A stretch of DNA of 64,000 nucleotides from Cryptomeria japonica (GCF_030272615.1 NC_081413.1:165183080-165247079), one strand, 5' to 3'. Numbered from the stretch's first letter, positions 10,703 through 21,308 are shown. Translations and numbers: made by a program. Notes: generated by a model not told the origin, from the sequence alone.

Positions 10703-11079
10703 GGTGATGACCCTTTGGTGAAATGGTGGGGCTTCTTGCCTGTAGTGCCTACAACCTGGGTTCAAACCCCGCGGGTTTGTCTCTACCATGTTGACAATAG
10801 AGCATGTTTGTCCATGGGGAGAACCTTGGAGAAATGGTGGGGCTTCTTTCTTGTAGAGCCTACATCCTTGGTTCAAACCATACAATTTAAGGGGATGACC
10901 CTTTGGTGAAATGGTGGGGCTTCTTGCTTGTATTTCCTACAACCTAGGTTCAAACCCTGCGAGTTCATCCCTACCATATTGAAAATGGAGCATGTTTATC
11001 CATGGTGAGAACCTTGGAGACATGGTGGGACTTCTTGCTTGTAGAGCCTACATCCTTGGTTCAAACCATACAATTTTTT
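10703..11079 (+). repeat. Two tandem 188-bp tRNA-like dimer repeats at the 5' end of the LINE unit
   Basis: Two copies (10703-10890 and 10891-11079) of a 188-bp unit. Each unit contains two tRNA-like halves with an A-box-like 'tggtgaaatggtgggg' or 'ggagaaatggtgggg' and a strong B-box, GGTTCAAACC, near 10758, 10870, 10948 and 11060. The fourth half ends in a run of six T, a possible Pol III stop. Box A to box B distance is about 35-40 bp, as in tRNA genes and tRNA-derived SINEs. The array lies inside the TSDs, so it moved with the LINE unit and may have served as its promoter. Alternatively, a SINE dimer was joined to it before transposition. Confidence 0.7.
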
Positions 11080-11081
11080 GA

Positions 11082-12488
11082 TTCACCCCATTTTTAGCCC
11101 TTATAGGAGCTGCGATTTCGTCTGCATTTGCCACTGCTACTACCCTAAGGCTGTCTGCTACTGTGAAGGTGTCTACCCTTTGGTTGGCTGGTGCTACCAT
11201 CTAACCCCCTATTCGATCCCCTAGTGAGGCTGCTCTGCCTGGTGCTGCGAATGGGGGCTTTGCGGGGGTTTCTCTCACTAATACATTGGATGGTGATATG
11301 ATGCATCCAATGTCCTCTGCTACTGATTGAGCTACCCGTGGCTTGGGGTCTGTGGCTATCACCATGTGCAAACCCTTTTCTTTCAGGGTGTTTGTTGATA
11401 CTGATATGGAGATCATCCACAATTCCTCTATGTTTGAATCTCATGGTCTGATTTGCAGGTTTTGGGGCTTTTGGCCAAGCCTTCCTCAACTGCACACTTG
11501 GATTTCCCAAAGCTGGGAACTGATCTTAAAAGGTTTAGTTAACATTTTTCCTTCAGTCAAGGGTTTTTTCATTGGTATATTTGAATTTGCAGAGGATAGA
11601 TCGAAAATCTTAGGTATTAATCCTTTCAACTGGGAGAACAAATTTGTTTTGATGGTTAAACCCCGGTTCTCGGGTTTTAACCCATCTATTGATTCATTTA
11701 ATGAGATTCCTATTTGGGTTAGGCTCCCTAACCTTCCCCTTCATCTGTGGATGGACTCTCTGCTAGAGGAAGTGGGGGAGGCTTTAGGCGAATTCCTAAT
11801 GATTGATAAGGATTCTTTCCAAATTTATCATTCTACTTATGCTTGGATTTTGGTTAACATTGATGTTTCTAAAGGGCTTCCAGCTGAGTTAGAGATTGAA
11901 TCCTCCTTGGGATCTTGGGTCCAACTGCTCAACTTTGAGGGTATCCCCTTTAGATGTCGAAAGTGCTTCCAGACTAGACATGTTGCTGTATGGTATGAAA
12001 CAGATAAAAAGAAAAATAGATTTGCTTCTTGGTGGAAGGGTTCCTCCTCTGAACACTATTTTGTTAAAAAGAAAAGCTTCTCCTAGGTGGTGGCACAGGT
12101 TCCTCAGGTTGATGGTATTGCGCCTCTAGTTGCTGCCTCTATTTCTAGTGTTTCCTTGCCTCAGGAGTGTGTGGATGCTTGCGGTGGCATCCCGATTGAT
12201 CGTTTGAAAAATATTGGATCTTCTTCTTCGATGGATGACCCTCCCGTGTCCCAGATTAATGTTGGATCTTTGTCTGATTCTCCGATTTCTGCTATCTAGA
12301 CCTCTCTGGATGTTGGCTCTGTTCCTCCTGATGATGGGAGGTCCTCTATTCTGGATCCATCCTGTTGGAAAAAGGCTGTTGCGAGGGTTGAGGAGGGATG
12401 GATTACTGTTAAAAGTAAAAAATCTGAAGTGTCCCAATCCTCTTTTGATATGATCCTTCGATCCCACAAGGGTAGGACAAATTCTTGA
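11082..12488 (+). pseudogene. LINE ORF1-like protein (DUF4283-type nucleic-acid-binding domain plus zinc knuckle)
   Basis: One frame runs from about 11082 to 12488 with in-frame stops near 11202, 11328, 12084 and 12297. The largest open piece is 11343-12086 (247 codons). Residues resemble the DUF4283 domain of plant LINE ORF1 proteins: ICRFWGFWPSLPQLHTWISQ, SVKGFFIGIFEFAEDRSKIL, FNEIPIWVRLPNLPLHLWM, DVSKGLPAELEIE. It then has a CCHC zinc knuckle, FRCRKCFQTRHVAVWY, whose last Cys is Tyr. Such proteins bind LINE RNA in the transposition particle. The two stops at 12084 and 12297 are TAG where CAG would keep the frame. The C-terminal part (to 12488) is Ser/Asp-rich and basic. No ORF2 follows. 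Confidence 0.83.
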
Positions 12489-12730
12489 TCCATCCTAGTT
12501 GGGTTGGGGCTACTGGTTTTTTGTAGCCCATTGGTTTTTGGTGGGCATCTTATACTATTCCCCTTCTTTTGATTGGCTATGCCGAGTCTCTTTTGTGTTC
12601 TATTTCTTTGAGTGGACTTTCAAGTTTATCTTTCGGTTCGGGTTATAGGTCCTTCTAAAACCTATCTTGTATAGGGTATTTGGTCCCTTACAAACTTGGT
12701 TTTCCTTAATCAAAAACATCTACAAGCTTT

Positions 12731-13532
12731 TCTTTTAGTACAATAGCCAAGGAATATACCTTCATCAGCTCTTGTATCAAACTTTCCCAAATTCTCTTCA
12801 TCTCTTCTGACATAACATTTCCAAAAAAATTAAAATATTTCACATAAGGAGTCCTTCCATACCATAGTTAATGAGATCTCTTTCCATAGTTTTTTCTAAT
12901 GTATACTATGTTGAGTGTGTATACCGCAATATGAATGGCTTCCTTCCAACAAATTTCCAATAGACTTGTCTCATTAATCATTGTTCTAGTAGCCTCTTGA
13001 ATTGTTTTATTCATCGTCTCAACCATACCATTTTATTGTGGTGTCCTAGGAGTAGACAAATGCTTTCCTATCCCATGACTCTCATGGATAGTATTGAAAT
13101 CATCAGAAGAAAACTCTCCACCTCTATTAGACCTCAAACATTTGATTCTTCTATCTCATTTTCAATCATAGCCTTGAATTTTTTGAACTTTTCTAGAGCT
13201 TCAATTTTTTCTTTGAAGAAAGTAACCCAAGTCATTCTAGAGTAATCATGAATGAAAAGAATGAAATGCCTATCACCTTGTTGACTTCTTGTTTTGGTCA
13301 GACCACAAATATTAGTGTGCACTAATTACAACAGGCCAATAGAAGATTTTTCATTAAATTTAAAAGTTCTCCTTGTTTGTTTTCCAACTTGACATTCTTT
13401 GCAGATAACATTAGCAATCTTTGTAATCTTTGACAAATCTCTCACAACTTGAAATTCACTAAACCTCACAAGATTATCAAAATTAACGTCACACATCCTC
13501 TAGTACCATAACCAATCTTATTAATTTTCACC
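12731..13532 (-). pseudogene. Copia integrase remnant (element E)
   Basis: Minus-strand integrase of element E. The HHCC-type N-terminus is readable as ANVICKECQVGKQTRRTF (about 13410-13360), then FIHDYSRMTWVTFFKEKIEAL (13250-13190) and, after frameshifts, GRTPYVKYFNFFG near 12860. The first catalytic Asp block is present. The second and third are scattered by frameshifts. It ends at 13532, where the LTR of element A begins. The gag half of E resumes at 26640, on the other side of A. The zinc-knuckle and protease region between them is missing. Confidence 0.8.
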
Positions 13533-14619
13533 ATTAGGCCTAATGATGATTGTAATGTATTCATCATTTGTTGTCATTGATGAAACACTCTCTCACACAC
13601 ATATGATTATATAGACTACTGGTGTAACTTCAATTGTTTACTCTGTCAACCAGTATGTTAGAGGTTATACTAAGAGGTTCATCTTTAACTGATACTTTGT
13701 GTCAACCAGTATGTGCATAAGAGACAGTTTGTGATTATACTAAGTCGGCATCAAGATGAAGAGCAAGATGGAGATCAAGTGGAGATTTAAGGACAACGGT
13801 TCATATGGTTTATTCAAAGAGGTATTTGATTGTTCCAATTGGTATTTGGTAATTTTGTGATGAGTAACTTGCACCTACTGCTTGGTGGAAATTTTTGTGA
13901 TGAGTTATGATCACTTGTCCAGATACACTACACCTAGGAAATTGTGTTATAATTTTTTAAGTCCAACATGAAATTATAAGGTCTATATATTGACCTCGCA
14001 ATGAATTATTTGATATAGTAAAAAGTGTTATGTGTGAAAGGAAAAAGAGTTAAGTTGCAGAGTATGTAGAAGAGTAGTGTTGAATATGTTTAGAAGGATC
14101 TAATTAAGCAAGTATTGTGATACTCAGAACAAATCAAACCATTATTTTTGTTTTCTAGCCATTACAGCAGAATCAAATCCCCTAACCGGGTAAGCTCTAA
14201 CAAGCTTCAATGTATAAATCCTTTAACAGGGTGATCCATTAGTTTGGATTAAGAAATCCTTCACCAAGGTTACTCCTAACATGGTACTACCTTTAACAGG
14301 GTATAAGCTTCTAATCAAGCTTTGGGATCTCTAACAAGATTCGCTCCTAGCAGAGCACTTTGTAGACCTTAACCGGTCAATTATCTATTACTACAGATAG
14401 TTAACTTGTGATTTCCATCTCACCGTGGTTTTTACCTATTCGGGTTTTCCATGTACAAAACATTTGTGTTATGGTGGATGTTGTTATATCATTTTGGATT
14501 GCATGCATTGTGTTTAAAAGCTTTGTTAAGTTCATCTACTGGTTAGTGTTTGAAGTAGTTTTTATTTTGGTGTCACTGATTCACCCCCCACCCCCTCTCA
14601 ATGCTTTTCAAGTCCATCA
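13533..14619 (+). mobile_element. 5' LTR of element A
   Basis: 1087 bp, the same length as the 3' copy. The opening bases have drifted (attaggcc against TGTTGGCT), while the end GTCCATCA is conserved. It holds the palindromic mini-repeat array at about 14175-14370, 'gtggtttttacctattcggg' near 14425, and 'attcaccccccaccccctct' near 14579. A solo copy of the same family is at 44549-45592. Confidence 0.88.
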
Positions 14620-14636
14620 ATTGGTATTCGAGCCTA
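14620..14636 (+). promoter_or_regulatory. Primer binding site of element A
   Basis: 'attggtattcgagccta' follows the LTR end CA directly. It resembles the initiator-Met tRNA primer site TGGTATCAGAGC with mismatches. It marks the start of the internal region and fixes the 5' LTR boundary. Confidence 0.75.
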
Positions 14637-14681
14637 ACTTCTTTAAAAACTAATTGCTTAGAAGGGAGCCTTGAAACCACC

Positions 14682-15945
14682 ATGGGAGGCATGAGCTACT
14701 TCGAGATGGATAGAGAGCTAGAAGCTAGCAGAAATGAAATTGAAACCCTTAGGGTCAAACTAAAAGCTTCACAAGTCAAAAGGAGAGAGATAATTGAATA
14801 AATATTAGAGATATCTGATAATATTTCTTCAGATGAAGCCAATATTGATGCTTTAGTAGAGGAAGTTGAAAAGTTAAATGGTGAGAAACTAAATCTGAGG
14901 AGAGAGCTAGAAGGTCTCACTATCTGCATGAGTCAGGAACTAGAAGCCAAAAGAGCTGCTGATGATCTTATCAAGGAAAGAGGTCAAGAGATTGCCAAGA
15001 TCAAGAAGGAAAATGTCACTATGCATGAGCATTTGATTGCTGAAAGAGAAGAAAATGAGAATCTACAGCTAGATCTTGAACTGGCATCATCTCTAAGAGA
15101 GAACCTGGCAAAGCATAATGAAGATCTCACCAAACAACTTACTGAAGCCAATGAGAAATTGGAGAAGTTCAGTAGAAGTTCAGTCATGCTAAAAGAACAA
15201 ATTCAATCACAAAGAATGAAGGGTGATATCTCTAGACTTGGTTTTCACACAACTGAAAAAGGTGAATCCTTTGGTACAAAGAGAAACAATCCTAAGAACA
15301 AATCTACTCCTAAGATCAATAAGCCTACTGGTAAGAAGGTCTTTAAACCTATTTGTTAGCCATAAACCTGGTCACACTGCAAATGTTTGTAGAGACAAAC
15401 CTAACAGAATTGTAAGTTACAATACTAATGCTAGGTATGTGTCCAAGAAATTTGAAGGTCATTGCTTCACATGTGGAAAATATGGAAATAGATCTGTTGA
15501 GTGCAGATATGGAGCAAATAGTCTTGTACCACACATGCATCCAAGACCAAATGGTGACTGGATGAAGAAGTTTGACAACTGGCTACGACAACGGGTTTAG
15601 TCCATTTGAGATGGAAAAGGTAACAAATGTTATTTGCACCATCTGTAATAACTTTGGTCATGTGGCTATGAACTGCAGAAGAAGAACATGAAGAGGAAAT
15701 GCAGGACCTTGGAGATCTAGTATGGCCTATTGTCACTGTAACAAACTGGGGCACTTAGCAAAATTATGTTGATCTAGAAATAGCAAACTGGTCAATTCTT
15801 CTAAAGATCAAAAAGGAAAGCAAAAAGTTAATGTTGAAGAAACCAGAGAGGAAATGAATCGGATTTGGAAGAAGAAAAATGATGACTCACCTAGAGAAGA
15901 AACTGTTCCTTCACCCAGTGAAGAGAACCCTGCACCAGTGACTTA
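14682..15945 (+). pseudogene. Gag-like coiled-coil protein with four zinc knuckles (element A)
   Basis: ATG at 14682. The first about 200 codons are a Glu/Lys/Leu-rich coiled coil (for example MDRELEASRNEIETLRVKLK and LREN/LTEANEKLEKF blocks), with a TAA at 14799. Four CCHC-type knuckles follow: 15353-15390 (CHKPGHTANVC end), 15463-15504 (CFTCGKYGNRSVEC, His replaced by Asn), 15635-15676 (CTICNNFGHVAMNC, complete) and 15731-15769 (CHCNKLGHLAKLC, Cys spacing altered). Frameshifts near 15350 and 15600 spread them over three frames. The zinc knuckles suggest RNA binding and a gag role. The usual copia gag (UBN2-type) domain seen in J, H, E and Q is absent, so this is an atypical gag or gag replacement. 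Confidence 0.72.
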
Positions 15946-16398
15946 AGCCTTTTTAATATGGCTAAGGGGAGCTTAATAGTTAAAATACCTTTGGACCTCT
16001 GTAAAAAATGAGCGGGAAACGAATTTTGAAACATGAAATTTCGGTAAGTTTTTGTCAATATGTTATCAACCGGTTTTCCCCTTGAGCGGTGAAATTAGGG
16101 TTTGTAACCCTAACGGGCTAGCATTTAATGCAGTAGGTAAAAAGGATAAAAGCGAGTTTTACTTTGTCATTTTTACCCTAACGCATTCAAGAAAGAAATT
16201 TGGAGTGCTTGCTGAGCTGAGAAAGATTGTTTTGCTATTAATTACCGAATTGTTTTGTGATTTGTGAAATTAAGCTGAATTGAAGGTTGGACAAGGTTGA
16301 ACTGGTGTGCACTTGGGCATTCAATTGGTAAACGGGGCAACATGTGTGAATCTAGGTATTTTCCTTCAATATTCTACTTTGAATTTTGTATATCTATA
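15946..16398 (+). other. Non-coding leader between the gag-like ORF and ORFX in element A
   Basis: 453 bp with no long frame in register with either neighbour. It contains 'aacggg'- and 'gcgggaaacg'-like bases that are less AT-rich than its surroundings, and AAATTAGGGTTTGTAACCCT near 16092. It ends directly at the ATG of ORFX (16399). It could be a 5' leader for a separate ORFX transcript, or sequence captured from elsewhere. I see no pol remnant in it. Confidence 0.45.
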
Positions 16399-19027
16399 AT
16401 GGCATCGACTTCAAAGAGTGTAGAGAGTTTAATGATCACTTGTGAGCCTATGGAAGCTATAGAGGTAGAACAAATTGTGTCATATGATGCATTGTCACAA
16501 GTTCTAAGTGGAGTTGTGATCAAAGGTGATTTGTCTAGTTACATTGACTGTAAGATAGAAGATCTAGGATCTCTATATATTTACACACAGTTGAAATCAC
16601 TTTGTGATGAGAACGATAAGATTAAGACAAAGTATGCTAGGGTTTTTGAGAAGGGTTTTCATAATGCCACTTATTTTCTTGAAGATTTCAAAGAAGTGCA
16701 TATCAGAATCATTTTGAGTCAAGTTCACGGAGAAAACATGTATTTAGAAAGAAATCACAAAATTACAAAGGAAGCCATTCAGGTCATGACTGGCTATTTC
16801 TGAACCAATGAAGTACCTGAGTTAAGGAGAATTTCTAAGGATACTATCTTCAACTTAACTGGTTCTACATCTGATAAGTGTGCCTTTTCTATCAACAATA
16901 TTAGAGACCCTGCAGTGAAACTAGCAACAATGGTAATAGGTTACCGAGTATTTTACTCTAGTAGACTTAATAGTGTTCCATCTGCAACAATTCATATTGC
17001 TCACAAAATGATTTTTGATAATGCAGATTATGATATCTGTGAAGCCATCAAAAGGCAATTATTTCAAAATTTGCAATCATTCAAAAATGATAGTAGTAAA
17101 AAATTCAAGTATGGTTAGCTATTGGTTGGATTATTCTTTTATTTTCAGAACTTTCTACTAGGAATTGGAGACATTGAGTGGTCAAAGGACTCACCGGTCT
17201 CGACACAAATTAAGAACAATATCAAGGCTGTAAAGAATACTTTCCCTACTGCCATGAATAAGTATTTAAATGAGTTTCAAAAGAAGATGACTATCAGAAT
17301 GAGAGTACCAGAAGAAGTGATAAAATACTTTGAAAAAGACAAAATCTTCACTGTTACCACTAGCTTTTGCTTGATGCAAGCAATTGAGCCAAGAGAGGAA
17401 GAAATGGAGGACGAGTTATGAGGTAAACTATGATCTACTGGTTGATTATGCTAATACCCTATTAGTATCTCCTAAAGACAAAAAGAAGGAAAAATTGGAC
17501 ATTGTGGCAGTCCAAGATGCACCTGCACAAACCAGTACTGCACTTGTTAAAAGTGCAAGAGGAAAGATTAAAAAATCTGATGAAGCATCTCCAACAAAAA
17601 AGAGTACTAGGGTTACCTAGAGTGTCCTAACCAAAAAGGAACAAGAACCCAAAGTATATGTTAAGAAGGAGACAAAGAAGAGAGAGAGAAAATTAATTTT
17701 GCAACTAGAGTCTAAGGGAACGGATTCTGATGAAGAACCAAAGAAGGTAAAAACAACCAACAGAATATCCAAGAAAGATAAGGAAGTGCCAAAGGCAACT
17801 GTGCCTATTGATATAGCATCTTTCAAGCCAGAAACCCATTTTGAAAGAACAATGAAGACACTAAGGAGGAATAGGTTTGACAATGCAAAAGAGCATTTTG
17901 ATTCCTTCACTGAAAATGAGAAAGAGAAAGTGATTCAACAGGTAATCACTCATCTGTGTCATTACAGTATATATCCACATGAACTAGAAAAGGATATCTC
18001 AAATTCTTTGTATACTATTCTTTTGAATAAATGGGAGGAAGATATTATATTAGAAAAAGAAATCATTGATGAGGTATTTGTACAATATTTCTCTGAATTT
18101 TCTAAAGATGATATTAGTGCCTTAGCTGCTCGATACAAATGTCAGTTTACATTCAAAGCAAGAAGACTAAAGTTACTTAGTGGAAAGAAGACAATTATTG
18201 AAATAGAGACCCATCAAATAGCTTGTGAAATCAGAAAAATGGAAGAACTCATCCAATCCTCTATGAATGAGGATAATATTGCTGATGATGTTAATCGATC
18301 AGAAATGGAGGAAGAAGAGATTATTCAACCTGATGAGGTCTATCCTCTCAAGAAAAAGGATGATTCCATTATTCATGTTTTTTTTTATGTTCAGGACAGA
18401 ATTGACCTATCTGGAGACAACACTGCATCGGATATGGAGCCTCCTACAAATGTTGATGTATAGGTTACCTTAATTGAGCAACCGACAAATCAACTAAAAG
18501 TGGACAACCCATCGATAATAGGAAAACTGGAGAAACCCCAATCTCCACCAATCATTCAAGTTATTTAGAAGGAGCCTTCTGAAATTGTTGTTACACGGTC
18601 CTCTGAAAAGGAAACGAAGAAGAATACAGAGAAAGCAATCATTAAAGTTGTATCCAATGAATCGACAAAGCAATAACAAATTGATGAAGATGATGATGAT
18701 TCTCTAAGTATCTTAGGACCTATAGATATGAACAATTTGAGCACATCTGAAATGATGAAGATTGCAAATGTCATGCAATCTAGAGCACATAAGAAGAGAT
18801 TGAAAGAGAAAAGGGTTGAAGCTGAAACAATTCAGACTGCAGTAGATATTTTATCTGGTCTGCTACCAGAAACATTTACAACACATCTATCTACACCTAT
18901 TAGCAAACTTGGTCAGTTAGTTGCAGATGCATCTGATCAAATCAAGTCGCTAGAAGATGCTGCTCAACTGTATGTTGAAAAAGAGTCACAAGAAGAAATA
19001 TTGAGAAAAATTGGCAAAGGATATTGA
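16399..19027 (+). pseudogene. ORFX of element A: long protein of unknown function, main part
   Basis: ATG at 16399 (MASTSKSVESLM). The frame is held to 17419 with stops at 16801 and 17116, then, after one frameshift near 17410, to 19027 with stops at 17618, 18461, 18566 and 18674. The N-terminal ~330 residues look globular (KIEDLGSLYIYTQLKSLCDE; VIGYRVFYSSRLNSVPS; LLVGLFFYFQNFLLGIGDIE). Next comes a Lys/Glu-rich linker (17640-17800), then a second conserved region (17840-18250), then acidic and helical C-terminal parts. I do not recognise the family. Related sequence occurs in element C and in the D loop. Every stop is at a codon one C-to-T or G-to-A change away from CAG, CAA, CGA or TGG. The protein resumes after solo LTR B1 at 24849. 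Confidence 0.6.
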
Positions 19028-20411
19028 TAGTGGAAAAATGGCTCTATTTGTTGGCATTATGTGAACCGGTATAAGGACATAATGATATTGTATGTTGTCA
19101 TTGATGTGAATATGTGATATGAAGTGAACTGGCATATGTGATATGTGAGAAGATAGAACTGGCATATGTGTGAACCGATATATATGCCAAAGTGAAGTGG
19201 TATATTTGTTCAAGATGAACTGGCATGCAGTTATGGGAACTGACACATGGAAGCACTGTGTGACTACCAGTTGGTAGGTAGTTTCCACTTCAGGATTTCC
19301 GGTTGGAGTACCTCAAGCCTGTGTGACTCAATTAGTGATCTTTGTGTGATGAGTTAGCAGTATAACGAAGAACAGATCATGTTGCCATGTAAGCCCTGTG
19401 CGTGTGAAGGATCTTACATGAAGAAGACTATTCCTATCTACCTCGGGAATGTGCGAAGTTTGTCAAATGGTGGTAACGCGTGATGGGTTATCAACCGCCA
19501 TGAAATCGATGGATAATGGACGATGGAGAATGTCTTGAGATCGATTCAAGATTGTTGCATTTAATGTAGTATGATTCAACGGTTAGGATTGAACCGCTTG
19601 AATTGCTTAACCTAACAGGTTTAGGGTTTAGGGTTTTTGCTACCGACCTGTCTATTTCCTATAAGGTCGATGTTGTGTTTCTTTCAAAAATTGTTGGCAA
19701 AAGTTGTGTGTGTGTATCCAAGGGAAGTGATACGTGATTCTTGCCAGACCAAAGGAGAGGAGAGATACCTGCAAAGTGAATGTGCAGAAGGTGAAGAGGA
19801 GCCAAAACGGATTTGCATTAGCATTGAGTGTTGTTACCAGATCATTGTAATTCCTATTGATCTTGAACCACTTCAACAGTTCTCAAATCCCTTAACAGGG
19901 TAGCCTTAACTGACTCGATACAAATCCCTTAACAGGGTAGCTTTAACCAGCTTGATTCAAATCCCTTAACAGGGTAACTCAAAGTTATTGAGTTCTGGGA
20001 AGCTATAGAGCTCTAGAGATCCTTTAGCTATTGAGTTCTTGAAATCCTCTAACAAGGTAACTCTAACCGGGTTTAACCCTTAACCGGGTGATCCCTAACA
20101 GGAATGGTTCCTAGTAGAACATATTGTAATGTCTTTAACCAGACAAGGCTCCTAACAAAGTGGACTTCTAAAGAGTTCAAAAGCAACTTGTGGGTATTCA
20201 TCCCCACCATGGTTTTTCTCAGTTGGGTTTCCACGTGAAAAATATGTGTGTCATGTGTGATGGTTTTCTCTTGTGATGCTTTGTTGTTACCTGTTGAGCA
20301 TATGAAGGTTCTATGTTTTATGCCTGTCTATAAAACATATTGGTAGCATCGTAAATTGTACGCACTTGCTAGGGGAGTTCTTCTAAGCCTTCCTCTTCTA
20401 GTGATGACTCG

Positions 20412-21308
20412 TTGAACAAGATACCTCTGGATGAATCCTTACCCTCTGATAATCAAAATTCTTCGGATGAGTCTGAAGTTCCTGAAGAAGATTCTTCTCA
20501 ACTTGAATATACGCATAAAAAGGCTTTTGATCCTGAGAAGGTTCTTGCAGATGATGATTGGGGATCTCTTGACTTTAATCCCACCTTTGTAGGTGAGTAT
20601 AGGGTTCCTCCTAGAGAGTTTAAAGTTAAAAAGAAGGAAGAAACTAAAAATCAATCAATCTTACCTGAACCTATGAGCAATAATTTTGTGGCCGCTTCTC
20701 AAACTTCTTCTCCTCACACCTATAATTATGAAGAGTTTGATTCCTTGTCTTATGAAAAACCACCTTCTCTTCCTGAAATGGCTGATTGTTATGGTCGTGG
20801 TTTTTGCATTTTTGCTAAGCATGGGTATCATGGAAATGGTTGTGGCGCTCATGAACAAGGGATAAAAGTTCCTCTAGAGACTAATTTTCACAATTATGCC
20901 TTTGGACTCGGCTATAATCCCTGCAAATGTACCAAAGCATCTAAAAGACCATCTCTCAATGTAAATGCTATATTTAGTAGTGATGATGATCTCACTTCAA
21001 CTAAATCATCTTCTACTTCTATCAACTCTCATTCCCCTCATAAGGAAATCTTGGCAATAAACAAATCTCTTTATGAATTCCCTCAAATTTCTAAATCCAC
21101 TTATGAATCTTTATCTCCTATTCATCATAAAGTCCTTTCCTCTAGGGATAAGGCTCTAATAAATTACACTCATCCCTCTTCTAAGATTTCATGTGACTTT
21201 TCTTCTTCAATTTTCATCATTTTATACATGTTTTTGATCTCACTTATAGTTGAGCATTTAACATGTCATATTCAAATACCTCATTTAGTCTATCATGTCT
21301 TTAAATAA
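20412..21308 (+). CDS. Gypsy polyprotein fragment with G-patch domain (element G)
   Basis: 298 codons open from ATG 20412. The frame is open further upstream to about 20370, into the LTR junction, so this Met is not necessarily the original start. The first ~110 residues are acidic and Ser-rich (DESEVPEEDSSQ; EYRVPPREFKVKKKEE). A G-patch-like region follows at about residues 128-172: GFCIFAKHGYHGNGCGAHEQ and then FGLGYNPC, with the regular Gly spacing of G-patch RNA-binding domains. G-patches occur near the protease in several retroelements. The last ~30 residues are hydrophobic and probably read past the original end. No catalytic motif is present. Remnant rather than working gene. Confidence 0.55.
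   Translation: MNKIPLDESLPSDNQNSSDESEVPEEDSSQLEYTHKKAFDPEKVLADDDWGSLDFNPTFVGEYRVPPREFKVKKKEETKNQSILPEPMSNNFVAASQTSSPHTYNYEEFDSLSYEKPPSLPEMADCYGRGFCIFAKHGYHGNGCGAHEQGIKVPLETNFHNYAFGLGYNPCKCTKASKRPSLNVNAIFSSDDDLTSTKSSSTSINSHSPHKEILAINKSLYEFPQISKSTYESLSPIHHKVLSSRDKALINYTHPSSKISCDFSSSIFIILYMFLISLIVEHLTCHIQIPHLVYHVFK

Larger units (their letters stand above)
10688..12730 (+). mobile_element. Non-LTR (LINE-derived) insertion with ORF1 only, flanked by 15-bp TSDs
   Basis: Target duplications of 15 bp at 10688-10702 and 12716-12730 match at 14 positions (acatctgcaagcttt / acatctacaagcttt). They bracket a 2013-bp insert (10703-12715). It begins with two 188-bp tRNA-like repeats, then an ORF1 pseudogene of the plant LINE type, then about 225 bp of 3' sequence ending in a short A-rich tail (aatcaaaa). 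There is no endonuclease/RT ORF2. Long TSDs, an A-rich 3' end and ORF1 content all point to target-primed reverse transcription. The unit is comparable in concept to mammalian HAL1 (half-L1) elements. It splits the pol of element E between integrase and RT. Confidence 0.85.

Noticed and set aside
10703-10890. Functional tRNA gene
   Set aside because: A and B boxes are present, but I could not build an acceptor stem or anticodon arm. It is tRNA-derived, not a tRNA.
11145-11510. 121-codon minus-strand frame
   Set aside because: Antisense shadow of the LINE ORF1 frame, which has a recognisable domain on the plus strand.
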